Notes: a model not told the origin generated them from the sequence alone. A stretch of 64,000 nucleotides of DNA from Pedinophyceae sp. YPF-701 (GCA_916048055.1 CAJZHL010000031.1:744001-808000); one strand, 5' to 3'; shown: positions 46,228 to 57,256, counted from the first letter of the stretch. Made by a program: numbers and translations.

Positions 46228-47696
46228 TCAGCCCTCGAGCACGCCCTTCACGCGCACCTTGCCCTTCTCCACGAAGCCCAGCTCAAACGCAAAGCGCTCG
46301 AGCTCCTCCTTGTCGCCCTCGACGATGATGTCCGTCGTCATCTCGTCGTCCGCCGTCACCATCTTCACCTTGACCTGCTCCTGCCGATCCCCGTTCGACC
46401 AGTAGTAGTACCCCGCGAGCGGCGACAGCAGCACCATCGAGTACCACCAGTTGCCCACGTCGGGCACGACGATCGACAGGACGAGCGCGATGGACGCGAG
46501 GGAGAAGAGCGTGTACGTCGTGATCGCGAACGCCTGCGACTTGGACGCCTGGTACGTCCCCTCGAAGGTGATGACCTCGCCAGTGCCCGCCACGTTGTAG
46601 TTGTACTTCAGGAAGTACGCCGCGACGCCGCGCGCGACGTCGTCGAGCGGCTTCGCGCCCTCGACCTTCGGGCCGTCGATCTGCGCGGACCGAGCAGGGC
46701 ACGCGTCCGCGGTGGGCCGCGGGCGCAGCTGTGCAGCGCAGCGCACGGATGCGCCGTTCGCGCGTGCGGGGGCGTGGAATGGGTTGTGCGGGCTGGTATC
46801 GTGTGCTGGGAGGGTTGGAGTAGGGGTGGGCGCGCGTGCGTGGCTTGGCGTGCGCGGGGCGTGCGCGAGCGGTGCGAGGAGTGGCTGTGCTGCGCACCTC
46901 GAAGGTTTGGCGCTTGACTGCGGCCTTGGGGGCGCGCTTGATGAGGGACCACAGGCCCGGGGCGGTCATGAGGAAGAGGCCGAGCGTGACGTAGTACGAG
47001 GAGTAGGAGCCCTGGAACTCGTAGGCCTGCAGGGAGCGAGAGCGGCCTCTGTGGCTCAGACACACGCCGCGTGCCGCGCGCTCGGCGCCGTGTAGCCGGG
47101 CGCGTGGGAACGCAGGGTGCGGGCTGGTGAGTGGATGCGGCCAGGCGCCGCGAGAAGTGCGAGAAAAGGTCGGGGCGCGGAGGGCGGGCGTCAGATCAGC
47201 CACAGCCAAGCTTTTCTCGAGTGCGCTCGCGTGACGTCAGTGGTTAATATGGGGGGGTTTCCCGCCCCTAATCTCATAGTTGTACTGGTGCTTAACGCTA
47301 TGGTGCGGCGGGAGCTGGTCTCAACGCGGAATATGCGGGCCACGCGGCTGGAAGGAGTGCGGGGGCAGCCTGAGCGCACAGGCTCGAGGCGTGGACGTGG
47401 GGGGAGCGGAGCGCGAGGTGCTGATGGCGGGGCAGGGCCCGTGCGATGCGCACCTGCGCGGGCATGGCGCTCGCGAGCCAGAGCGCGGGAGCGGCCTTGA
47501 GAGCAGTGGAGGAGAGGAGGACCGGGGAGGACGCGCCCTGCTGGCCGTCGCGCTCCTGGGCGGACTTCTGCGCGCGAACGGCGACAGAGAGGTCCCGGGC
47601 GCGCCGCGGAGCGACCTCGCCGCCCACGCGCGAGCACACCGGCTGCGCGCGCGTCGAGGTGGCGAGGCACCTGAATCCCTGGATCTGTGCGTTCAT
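46228..47696 (-). CDS. CCB1: CCB1, cofactor assembly of cytochrome b6f complex
   Basis: Thylakoid membrane factor needed to attach heme c(i) to cytochrome b6 (system IV); 274 residues. Exons: 47696-47454, 47026-46898, 46680-46228, all phase 0. The first about 55 residues are a transit-peptide-like leader (MNAQIQGFRCLATSTRAQP ...). The mature part follows the CCB1 pattern I know from plants: YEFQGSYSSYYVTLGLFLMT, APGLWSLIKRAPKAAVKRQTF, then NYNVAGTGEVITFEGTY, SLASIALVLSIVVPDVGN, WWYSMVLLSPLAGYYYW, EQVKVKMVTADDE and a C-terminal LGFVEKGKVRVKGVLE. Its presence is strong evidence that the host has a functional photosynthetic plastid. It is divergently placed against the SDR gene, about 300 bp from start to start. 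Confidence 0.92.
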
Positions 47697-48001
47697 CTTA
47701 GCCGTATTCCACACAAGGAAATATGCCACGTCGTCCCATCGCGCCGCCCATTCTCGCGGGCAACCGCCCTGACGCGGCGCAACGGGCGCTTCGAGGGGAG
47801 TCCCAACTTCATGCCTCCCGTGGAGCGGTTACAACGCCAGGCACGAGCATCACAGGCGCGTACATTCAAGCTCTACACTCAAGGAGTCTACGACGTCCTT
47901 CTTGTCTCTGCTACACGTCGTCCCCGGGCAGCAATCCCTCTCCCTGTTGCTCCCAAGCCTCCCGCTCGCTGGCCAGGCACCGCGTCCTCGCGGCGCACGA
48001 C
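47697..48001. promoter_or_regulatory. Divergent promoter region, CCB1 / SDR
   Basis: 305 bp between the two start codons I chose. The SDR frame is open back to an ATG at 47723, which would leave only 26 bp between the genes and give the reductase a basic leader of about 93 residues. I consider that less likely but possible. Confidence 0.5.
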
Positions 48002-49169
48002 ATGGGCGACGCCGCGCTGCATAGACTGTCCGAGCGGTTCGGCCTGGCGGGGAAGACCGCGATCGTCACAGGTGCGCGCACGGCTCGCTCCAGTCGTCTC
48101 ATGCACGCCAATCACATCATCCGCACGTACCGGCGCATGAGGCTCCAAACGAACCGTTTGTCCCTCACGCCCGCTCGAACGCTGCCTTACCTCGCTTGAG
48201 CCGCGCTCTCGATGCTCGGTGCAGGGGGCACGAAGGGCATCGGACATGCAGTGGTGGAGGAGTTGTGCGTGCTCGGGTGCACCGTGCTGACGTGTGCGCG
48301 CAACAAGGAGGACCTCGACAAGTGCATCGACGAGTGGAGAGCCAAGGGCTACCAAGTCCTGGGCATGGCCGTCGACTGCAGCGACAGCGCCGGGCGGCAA
48401 CTGCTGCTCCAGGGCGCCAGCACCGCGTTCGGCGACACGGGACTCGACATGTGCGCGCCCGCACCGACGCGCACCCGCACGACGCAGCGCGGCTGTCCCG
48501 AACGGCCGCCGCCACATGGCCCGGAAATCGCGACGTGAAACTCATGTCCTTGTTTTCACCTGTCCGTTGTGCAGTCTGGTGAACAACGTCGGAACGAACA
48601 TCCGGAAGCCCACGGTGGACTACACGGAGGACGAGGTCGGCAAGGTCATGTCGACGAACCTCGACTCGGCCTTCTTCGTCTCCCAGGCACGCGCGCTCTT
48701 GTCGTACCATCTTCGCCCCCTCACCCGTCGCCCCGGCGCCGTGCCCCACGTCACGGACCCCTCCGCGCGCCCGCAGATGTGCCACAAGCTGCTCCGGCAG
48801 GCCAAGGGCTCCGTCGTCTTCGTGAGCTCCGTGGCCGGCGGCCCCCTTGCGATGAAGTCCGGCACGCCGTACGCTATGAGCAAAGCGGCGATGAACCAGC
48901 TGACGCGCAACCTCGCGGTGGAGTGGGCCGGGGACGGCGTTCGCGTCAACTGCGTCGCGCCGTGGTACACCGCGACGCCGCTCGCGATGCAGGTGTTGCA
49001 AAACGAGCAGTACAAGGATGCAGTGCTGTCGCGGACGCCGATGGGGCGGATCGCGACGCCGGAGGAGGTGGCGAGCTGCGTCGCGTTCCTCTGCGGCAAA
49101 GGCGCGGGGTTCGTGACCGGGCAGGTGCTGTCGATAGACGGCGGGTACTCGTGCATGGGGTTCTTTTAA
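48002..49169 (+). CDS. Tropinone-reductase-like short-chain dehydrogenase
   Basis: Classical SDR oxidoreductase using NADP(H), 266 residues, the usual family length. Exons: 48002-48071, 48225-48450, 48575-48686, 48777-49169; phases agree. Motifs are cofactor-binding TGGTKGIG, LDILVNNVGTNIRKPT (NNxG), catalytic Ser in VVFVSSVAGG, YAMSKAAM (Tyr-x3-Lys), and the substrate-side VRVNCVAPWYTATPL, ending GQVLSIDGGYSCMGFF. The ILVNNVGTNIRKPT and PWYTATPL blocks are typical of plant tropinone-reductase-like proteins, whose real substrates are often unknown carbonyl compounds rather than tropinone. The third intron starts GC (CAG|GCACGC, 48687-48776). Reading through it in frame would insert 30 residues in a conserved helix, so splicing is preferred. 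Confidence 0.92.
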
Positions 49170-49226
49170 CCATGACGCGCGCGAACGCGAAGACCTAGTA
49201 ACAAGTCTCCCTGTGCGCAGTGGTCA

Positions 49227-51074
49227 TCACACGCCCGCCTTCGTCTCGGCAGCCGCCTTCTTCGCCATCGTGTCGCTGCGTCCCTCGAGAATCACCTCCT
49301 TGAACGCGTTGCTGACCGTCGCGTTGTCCGGCTCCAGCCGCATGGCCTCGTACAGCGCCTCGGCCGACTCCTGCCACATGCGCTTGCCCCGGAGAGCCAT
49401 GCCCTCCCTGTACCACGCCTTGACGTTCGTGGCGTCGATCGTCCGCGCGGTCCGCGCGTCCGTCAGCGCGCCGTCCCAGTCTGACACGCGCAGGCGGCAC
49501 GCGGCGCGGTTCGCCCACGTCACCGACAGCGACGTGTCGTGCCGCAACGACGCCGTGTACGCCTCTATCGCTTCCCTGCAACGGCCGGGGCGGAGCAGGC
49601 CACACGTCGCACCCGCGCCGAGCAGGACGCAGTCAACAAACAGCGAGGGCGCAACAGACACGAAAACATAGCTCCGGAGCAACGTCGGGCTCTTACTCCA
49701 TCTTCCCGCCCACGAACGCCGCGTCGCCCTCGCGCTTCCGCTCCGCCGCCCGGTCCTTGTCCGGCTCCTCCGCCGCAGGCACCTCCGCCCGCTCGTCCGC
49801 CACCCCGCCCGCCTGCTGGAACTTCTGTTGACCTCTATACTCGTCCCCCCACGCCATCAAGCCGTCCACGGTCCACTCGCGCGCGCGCCCGCCGCGCCCC
49901 TCGATCGGCCCCTCGGGGCACCGCTCCAGCAGCACCTCGACCACGTTCCGGTGCTTGTTGATCGCCGCCACCTCGGGGGGGGTGTTTCCCTGCTCGTCGC
50001 GCGCACCGACGTCGGCGCCGGCGTCCAGCAGCGCCCGGACCATCGCGACCTCGCCGCGGTCCGCGGCGGCGTGGAGGCAGGAGAACCCGCGCGGCTGCTC
50101 CGCGTTCGGGTCGCATCCTGCCGCGAGAAGTGCTGAAACCGCAGCGGCCGTGCCTTGCGCGGCCGCCATCAGCAGCGCCCCGATGCCGCCCTCGGCGCGG
50201 TAGTTCGCGTCCGCGCCGGCGTCGAGGAGGGCCTTGATGGCGTCCACGGACCCCGACCCCGCGGCCCACGTCAGCGGCGCGCCAGTCTTAGATGGGGCGT
50301 CGACGTCGCTGCCGGCCTTGATCAGCGTTGTGATTATGCCGGCGTGGTTGGACGAGGCAGCGCGGTGTATCGGCATGCCACCGAGGAGGCCTGCTGCGCG
50401 TGGACTGGCGCCGCGCGAGAGGAGATAGTCGACGACGGCAGCGTTGCCATTCGCGGCAGCTACGATGAGTGGCGTGTCGCCGTCCTCGTCGGGGGAGTCC
50501 ACCTCGCACGCGCGGTGCTCCACCAGGTGGCTCACGAAGTCCACGCTTTGGGATTCGGCTGCGGGAGACGAAAGAACGAAGAACAGGGTATTTCAAGTGC
50601 CGAAATGCCGATGTTCCGGGTGCAGCGGCGAGCGCGCGGGCCCGTCGCATGCTAGCTGCGTGGTGGCTGACGCAGGACCGCGTTTCGCGTGGGATGCAAT
50701 GGCGTGCCTGCGACGTGTAGCGGCGTTCTCTGGGTGTCATCTTTCAATGTCCGGATCTCCTGGCTCTCGGGGAGCTCTGCGGCAGCCTTCTCGAGCCGCT
50801 CAATATTCCCCGTCTTGCAAGCTTTGTACACAAGGTCGCGAGCGGCCTGCAGACAACGGGTTCAGCCAGCATTCTTCTTAGCATCCTTCTTCTAGCAGAC
50901 CACGCGCGCAGGGGAATACGACTGCGTAATCGCAGAAGGAACGCTAGCTCCTGGTTCTATGAGAGTACGCCCTGCCGTCGACGTAGCAATCTTTGATCTG
51001 TAGCGCGTGGAGGACCGACAGTCCGCCTTTCGTCCCAGCCGCAGTCGCCACCTCTCCGTTCCACGTACCTCCAT
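49227..51074 (-). CDS. Ankyrin-repeat / TPR protein
   Basis: A 451-residue scaffold-type protein. Exons: 51074-51069 (only ATG GAG), 50846-50708, 50558-49697, 49575-49227; phases agree. The N-terminal two-thirds are about seven ankyrin repeats (TPLHVAAES, DGDTPLIVAAANGNAAVVDY, GAPLTWAAGSGSVDAIKALL, GFSCLHAAADRGEVAMVRAL, and others). A linker (EWTVDGLMAWGDEYRGQQ) follows. Then comes a three-motif TPR domain beginning KREGDAAFVGGKMEEAIEAY, with TWANRAACRLRVSDWDGAL and AWYREGMALRGKRMWQESAE. The combination resembles plant ankyrin-TPR co-chaperone-like proteins. The TPR could bind Hsp70/Hsp90 tails, which is inference. The intron after TPLHVA starts GC (CAG|GCACGC). The 6-nt first coding exon is inferred from ATGGAG|GTACGT in the right phase, so the start is less certain than the rest. 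Confidence 0.86.
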
Positions 51075-51385
51075 TGCGCCGCCTCAAACCAGCCACCTCA
51101 CCACGTCCGTGTACCCCAGTGCGTGACTGTGCCTCGGCCGAGCCCTGCTGCCCGCAATCACGCCAGGGACGCGGGCAGAGCCCCCTGCTCGGTCTGTCAG
51201 CAACTTGCATCAATGAGGGGCCCTGATTCCGCCCGCACGGGCCCTCCGCGGACCTTTCCCGCGTCCCGTGCGCACGCCACGGACACACTGTCCCGGATGC
51301 GCATCGGCATCGACAGTATCTCTCCCAGACACGGCCTCAGCTCGCGAGCCATCATCAGGCTGTTGCACCGCCGTCGCCCTGCCCC
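51075..51385. promoter_or_regulatory. Divergent promoter region, ankyrin-TPR / thioesterase
   Basis: About 310 bp between divergent start codons. I recognise no specific elements. Confidence 0.4.
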
Positions 51386-52318
51386 ATGGGCCGCCTGTTG
51401 AACGCCGCGACCATCACGATCTGTGCCAGCTGCGGCTTCGCGCGCCTCCCAGTCCGCGCTGCACCCACTCCACGGCCGACCCGCGCCCCCTTTGCCTCCC
51501 CACTCTCCGCCCCCGTCTCGTCCTCCTTCCGCGCCTCCAGCTCCAAGGGCCCCGCCGCCATGGGCCTGAACTACAGAGGTACTCCCTGCCCCGCAATCTC
51601 ACTCACCGCAAGCCCCACCGGCCCCCACAGGCACGTGTCATCTTGCACCCGCCCTCCCCGGCGCCCCGCAGCCCCGCTGGTCCGCGAAGCGCAGGACGAG
51701 CACACGGCGACCGTCATCTTCCTGCACGGCCTCGGCGACACCGGCGCGGGCTGGTTCGACGTCGGCCAGATGCTGTCGCCCGCGCTCCCGCACGTCAAGT
51801 TCGTTTTCCCGAACGCCCCGGACCGGCCCATCACGCTCAACATGGGCATGCGGATGCCTGGCTGGTACGACATCGCCGCGCTCGACGCCATCGACGCGAA
51901 GGAGGACGCGGACGGCATCAACGAGTCGGTGCGCTACGTCAAGGAGCTGGTGGCGGCGGAAAAGGTCCCCAGCGACCGCGTCGTCGTCGGGGGCTTCTCG
52001 CAGGGCGGCGCGATCGCGCTTGGTATGCTGCGCACGGACGTGCCGCTCGCGGGCGTGGCTGGGCTGTCGACGTACATGCCGCTGCACACACAGCCGGGCG
52101 TGGTGGCGGCGACGCACAAGCAGACGCCGGTGTTCCAGGCGCACGGGGACGCGGACCAGGTCGTTGCGTTCTCGTTCGGGACGAACACGAAGGCGCTGCT
52201 GGAGAAGGAGGGCGTCGACGTGACGTGGCGCGTGTACAACGGGATGCCGCACAGCGCGTGCCCCGAGGAGCTGCAGGACCTCGCGCAGTGGCTCGCGAAG
52301 ACGCTGCCGCCGAAGTAG
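51386..52318 (+). CDS. Acyl-protein thioesterase / carboxylesterase (APT1-like)
   Basis: Alpha/beta hydrolase that removes palmitate from proteins and may also act on lysophospholipids. Exons: 51386-51578 and 51672-52318, 279 residues. Catalytic residues are Ser in VVGGFSQGGAIALG, Asp in QAHGDADQVV and His in NGMPHSACPEE. Family blocks are TVIFLHGLGDTGAGW, HVKFVFPNAPDRPIT, MPGWYDI and GLSTYMPL. The first about 58 residues are Ala/Ser/Pro/Arg-rich and look like an organelle transit peptide. An internal ATG at 51560 in a near-perfect context (gccgccatggg) would give a 221-residue cytosolic form of the usual APT size. The N-terminal glycine after that internal Met (MGLNYR) is compatible with acylation. 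The first ATG is used here. Confidence 0.92.
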   Translation: MGRLLNAATITICASCGFARLPVRAAPTPRPTRAPFASPLSAPVSSSFRASSSKGPAAMGLNYRGTPCPAISLTASPTGPHRHVSSCTRPPRRPAAPLVREAQDEHTATVIFLHGLGDTGAGWFDVGQMLSPALPHVKFVFPNAPDRPITLNMGMRMPGWYDIAALDAIDAKEDADGINESVRYVKELVAAEKVPSDRVVVGGFSQGGAIALGMLRTDVPLAGVAGLSTYMPLHTQPGVVAATHKQTPVFQAHGDADQVVAFSFGTNTKALLEKEGVDVTWRVYNGMPHSACPEELQDLAQWLAKTLPPK

Positions 52319-52547
52319 CGCGGGCCGGGCCGGAACAGGCGGGCTTGGGGTGAGGTGTTACATTCCTCGCGTCGTCTTGTGACCTTAACACCCACGCAGC
52401 GATGTGCTTGTTTTTGTGCTTGCGAGGGAGTGGCACGCATCTTTGGTTCTGGTCTTGCTTGTCACATGAAGCACACGGACGGTAGCCGCGCTGCGGCGGC
52501 GTGCGCGGCCGTCCCGGACGCGACGTCGTGCGCCGAGAGCGCTCTGC

Positions 52548-54622
52548 TCACCGTGCTTTCCGGGGGAAGATCCGCGCGGGCACGCGGTGCTCGAGCTCGC
52601 AGAACGGGCTGTCGCTCCACGCGACCCGCTTGTCCAGCAGCTCCACGTGGTACCGCGAGAACAGCGTCGCGGCGAACACCTTGATGGCAAGCAGAGCGGC
52701 GTTCTGCGCGACGCACGCGTGCATCCCGGCGCCGAACGGCACCCACCGCTGCGGCCGCGCGGCTCCTGCCGCGCGCTCGTCCTTCCTGTCCGACTCCTTG
52801 AGCCACCTGTCAGGTAGAAACCCCTCATCGAAGTCCATGTGTGCAAAGTGCGTCCCGGCCGCCGCCATCGGGCACCGCCCCTCCGCGGCCCCGAAAGCCG
52901 GGTCCATGTGGTGCGTCAGAGATATGGAGTAGAAGAACATGGAGTCCTTGGGGAGCTGGTACCCGCCCACCTCCAGTGGCCGCGTGGCGACGCGCATCTG
53001 TGCCGTGGCGATCGGGCGCACGCGCATCGACTCGCGGACGCACGCGTCGAGGAAGGTCAGCCGCCCGTTGATGTCGTCGAACGTGGGCGACCGCTGCGAG
53101 GGCCCCGGGGGCCCCAGCACCTCGTCGAGCTCCTGCGGCAGGCGCCGGCGCACGTCTGGGCGCCGCGCAATCTGGAACGCGAGAAGCGCCATCGACACCG
53201 CCGGCACCTTCTGCCCGCCGATCTGGAGCCCGATCTGCGCGCGCAAGAGCCAGGGCCGCCGAGACTGAGTCAGGCAGCGCGAGTGCAGCACAAAGCTGGG
53301 TGAAGGCCGCCGGGGCGGCGGTCGCGGCTGGGACGAGGTGGCTGGTTCCCCAGGGAGCGCGCGCGCGCCGTCTCGCGACGCCGCACACGCGTGGGAGGGG
53401 GGAGGGGGGGTGTGTTGCGTCACGGCAATGGTGGGTGGTTTCTACCTCTTGTGGGGGCGTACCATGAGGTCCACGGCGAGGTCCATGTTGCCTCCGATCC
53501 GCGGATCCTCGTGCGCGAGCACCGCGTGCGCCACTCCCCCCCACCCGTCGCTGTCCTCGTCAACACCCCCCTCCCCCATCCGCGCGGCCAAGTGCGCGCG
53601 GTGGAACGCCTCGATGCGCCGCTTCGCGGCGAGCGCGGTCCGGAGCGCCGTGCCCGGCAGCGGGAACGGCACCACCGCGAAGAAGCCCTGGTACACCCGC
53701 TTGATGTCTGCCAACATGTCGGCGCCGCCCGCGGCCTGTGCGGCACGTGGGCCGATCGCGAGCGGCAGCGCGGTGTCGCACGCGAGCGCGTCCGCGCCGT
53801 CCGCGATCTTGACGCTCTCCGCGCCTGCGCCGCGCGCGGGTCCGGTCACGGCCGAGTCAGTTGGCTCAGGATTCGAGAAAAGGAGACTGCGTGTGCGACG
53901 AAGGACCAGACAAGTGGAAGAGGCGCGTCTGGGGCTGCGCACCTGCCCACTGCGCGAGGTGCCGGTCGACGATCGCCTGCGCCACCGGCACGAACTTCGC
54001 GAGCCTCTCCGGCGTCATGGCGAGCGTCAGCGCCTTGCGCACTGGCGTGTGAAGGCTCTTTTGGAGGCGCAGCGGGTGCAGCGGCCCGACGAGCTGGCGC
54101 ATCGTGCCCGGCATCCACATCTCGAGGCCGTCCCCCCCCTCGCGCGCGGACAGCAGGCGGCGCGCTATGTCGCCCCCGCAGAAGACGGCAGGGCTGAAGT
54201 AGACGTGCGACCTGAATATCGCGCCGAACTGGGCGATCTTCGGGCCGTACCACGCGTGCTCGACGTTGCTCGTGTAAGCTTTCAGGAGCTTGAGCGTCTC
54301 GCCGAGCAGCGGGACGCCCGTGGTCCCAGGCGGGTGCGGAGGCAGTCCATCCTTCTTCTGACCTCCGCGCGTGACGCCGAAGAGCAACGCGCAGGCCAGC
54401 GCGGCGCACAGGACCGTCAGCAAAGGCGTGGAGCTGAGGCTGCAACGGGGCGCGAGCGTCACGACGCGTGGGACTGTGCAGGAGCGGCCAGGGCTGCGGC
54501 ATAGGGCACGTGGACGTGGTGCGCGCGGTGGGCGAGCAGCGGAGCCGGACGCACGGCCACGAGCGAAAAACAACGGTGTACCTGGATAGCACCGGTCGCA
54601 GGGACCACGCCGCCTCCTCCAT
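52548..54622 (-). CDS. Cytochrome P450, CYP85-clan type
   Basis: Heme monooxygenase of the clan that contains CYP26, CYP120 and plant sterol/brassinosteroid P450s; 528 residues. Exons: 54622-54582, 54439-53943, 53824-53463, 53234-52548; phases agree. An N-terminal anchor (LLTVLCAALACALLFGV) precedes the Pro-rich hinge GLPPHPPGTTGVPLLGETL. The C-helix WMPGTMRQLVG and VRKALTLAMTPERL follow. The K-helix ExxR is in CVRESMRVRP, PERF-like FLPDRW is present, and the heme loop is WVPFGAGMHACVAQNAAL (Cys ligand). The I-helix reads QIGGQKVPAVSMALL. The usual acid-threonine pair (A/G-G-x-D/E-T) is missing, which may mean altered oxygen chemistry. The substrate is probably a sterol, terpenoid or apocarotenoid, by clan only. 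Confidence 0.92.
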
Positions 54623-55157
54623 GCCGCCCCAGCCCGCAACCACCAGAGGCACCAGCACGGAGCCGCACGCGCACGCGAATAGCGGAACGACGCGCATCGC
54701 GCCTCGCGAGAAGCAGCGGAACAGGCGCGGCTCCTCGGACTTGCACTAGGCCTGCAACGTCTCGTCAATCCCGGGCCGCTGCCATCCCGTAGACCAACCT
54801 CCCTGTCGCGATACCGGCGCCGTGTCTCGCGAACAACCGCCCGCCGATCCAGCAGGCATTCCACCGGGACCAGGCGTCTCGGCGCGCGCTTCGCGGCCCC
54901 GCAGGGCCCCGCGGCGCCACGTAATACCATTGCCCCCCGCGGCGAGTCAGCGCCCCCGCTGACCGACCTGCAGGGCCGCCGACGCCCTGATGTCCGGCGC
55001 GCGCGGCGGCACGCACGCATACCACTCCGGCACGGCCGTGCGCCGACCACCTGCCCCTCCGCCCCGATCCGGACTGCCACAAGCAACCTAGCACGCAGAG
55101 CCCGGGCGATCCGAAGCCACGAGGTGGACCGCGGCGCTGCGTCGCGCCCCCGGCGAG
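54623..55157. promoter_or_regulatory. Divergent promoter region, P450 / elongase
   Basis: 535 bp between the divergent start codons of two lipid-related genes. No recognised elements. Co-expression is possible but not shown. Confidence 0.45.
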
Positions 55158-56530
55158 ATGTCGATCTACGGAATGAAGTTCGGGGACGTGGGGAACGAGA
55201 TCGTCTCGAAGTCCCTGCGGACGGCGCTCGACTTTGAGAAGGACTTCAATGGGTGGAAATTCATCCAGTTCTCCCAGGAACACACCGAGATCCCCATCTT
55301 CGCCGTCACGGCCTACCTCTTCTTCGTCTTCTACTTCCCCGGCCAGGTCCGCCCCCCTCACCACCCCCGCGCCCTCCCACGCCACCGCGCACCACCGCAA
55401 GCCCGCAACGCGCGCGGATGCGCGTCCCCCGGCCCGCGCGCGCCGCGCAAGCGGATGGTTCCTCCATGTCCAGGGCGTCGCGCCCCAGCACGGCTCTCTC
55501 CCGGGCCTACACAGCCCGCGCGGCCCCCTCCCGCCGGCAGCGTCTTCTGCCTTCGCGGCCCGCCACGCCCGCCGCGGCCGCACCAGCGCCCAACGCGCTC
55601 CGCGCGCGCCCTCTCCTCCTCCCGCGCGAGCCATCAGCGGCGCCCGCGCCCCTTCATCACGCCGCACGGCCCGCCACGCGCCCCGCGCGCTGCCTCCCGG
55701 CGCTGCCCATCTCTCGTCGCGCTACGTCCGCGCGCGCGCAGATGGTCCACCGGTCCGCGTGGAAGGGCACGAGCTCGATGCTGACGGTCGCGCTGTGGAA
55801 CCTCGGCCTCGCGGCGTTCTCCCTGTGCGGCGCCCTGCGCATGGCACCCTTCCTTCTAACCAAGGTCCACGAGGAGGGCTTCCGCTGGACGGTGTGCACG
55901 GACCCGGGGGACTGGTACATCAACGGCCCCGTGGGCTTCTGGATGATGGCGTTCATATTCTCGAAGATCCCCGAGCTCATGGACACGGTGTGGCTGGTGC
56001 TGAAGAAGAAGCCCGTCATCTTCCTGCACTGGTTCCACCACCTGACCGTGCTGCTCTACTGCTGGCACTCGTACGTCAACCGCATCGGCCCGGGCATCTG
56101 GTTCGGCGCCATGAACTACTGCGTCCACGCCATCATGTACTTCTACTACTTCCTGGCAACAGTCCCCTCCCTGCGGAAGCTCGCGCGCCCGATGGCGCAG
56201 CTCATCACGACGGTGCAGATCCTGCAGATGGTCGTCGGGTCCACCGTCACCGTCGCCTCCGCGTGGTACGTGTACGTCGGCGGCGCCGCGTCGTGCCACG
56301 TCAACTCCGCGAACTGGAAGATGGGCCTCGCGATGTACCTGTCGTACCTCGTGCTCTTCTGCGTCCTCTTCATCGACAAGTACCTCCCCAAGGACAAGAC
56401 CGGGCGCGACAAGGCCGAAATCTGCGGCGTGGAGGTCAACGCCAAGCAGGTCGACCGCGCCGGGTTCTTCCACACGGACGAAAACAAGGGCAGCAACGCC
56501 GACCTGCGGTCCGCGAAGAAGCGCAAGTGA
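55158..56530 (+). CDS. ELO-family fatty-acid elongase (3-ketoacyl-CoA synthase)
   Basis: ER condensing enzyme that extends fatty acyl-CoA by two carbons; 325 residues. Exons: 55158-55346 and 55742-56530, separated by a 395-bp intron, long for this window. Family motifs are KIPELMDTVWLVLKKK, the histidine box HWFHHLTVLLYCWHSY (HxxHH) and NYCVHAIMYFYYF, with LRKLARPMAQLITTVQILQM after them. Multiple hydrophobic segments agree with the usual six to seven membrane helices. The C-terminus ends SAKKRK, whose lysines may serve as an ER retrieval signal. The HWFHH box and NYCVHAIMYFYYF fit the ELOVL6/ELOVL3-like group acting on saturated and monounsaturated chains, rather than the polyunsaturated group; that is inference from motif memory. 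Confidence 0.93.
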
Positions 56531-57256
56531 GCGCGGCCTGCGGGGCCGGGCGGGCTCCCGCCGGCGGTGCGGCCGGGGGGGGTGTTGAGGCTGACGTTGC
56601 GCACCGGTGTGACCGAGGCGACCGTCCGAGGGGCCTCGCGCCGGGAGTTGTGCTGAGGGGATGCGTTGGAGCGGGCTGCGTGCGGCGACTCTGAAAGGCG
56701 GTGTGTGGGGGGGCGGGGGGTTGTCGGGGGTTGTGCGAGTTGGTGGAGTGGCCTGCGTGTCCGTGCGGCGCGCGACGGCGATGGAGTCGCTCGGTGCTGC
56801 GCAGGGAGCGTTGGCGCGCGGCCTCGGGGCTCCGCGCGGCTGTGCTGCGTGTGGGGCGTAGGGAGGTGTGTTGGGAGAGGTCTGACGGACGCGTGTGTGC
56901 GCTGGGGCGCCGCGTCGACATTACTCGCCGGCGCGTGGCGTCGCGGCAGACTCCAGGCTGTCGCACAGAGGCTCCTGGCCGCGTTTGATCGTCGACCAGC
57001 GCCGGACGTCGCCTGTGACCTCCTCCGAGAGGATCCACGCGCCCTCCTGCGCCTCCTAGGGAGAATACGCCCGTGTGCGCGCACTGACGTCGATCTTTCT
57101 GATACGGTCCGTACGTTTCAGACCAGTTCAGACGCATCCAGGCGCGCTGCGCCGCGAACGGGAGTGCGTAGTCAGCGCTCCCGGCCTTTCCGGGCGTGCC
57201 ACGGCGCGTGAGCGCCGCTTCGGAGCCGGGACACGCGCGGAGAGGAGCGGACCACG
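56531..57256. other. Intergenic region, elongase to PG-rich repeat gene
   Basis: No gene is supported. The left half is G-rich on the plus strand. It holds the elongase 3' UTR and the promoter of the next gene. Confidence 0.45.

Noticed and set aside
47723-48001. Upstream ATG as SDR start
   Set aside because: Would place the start 26 bp from the CCB1 start codon, and the added 93 residues have no family similarity; the ATG at 48002 gives the standard length.
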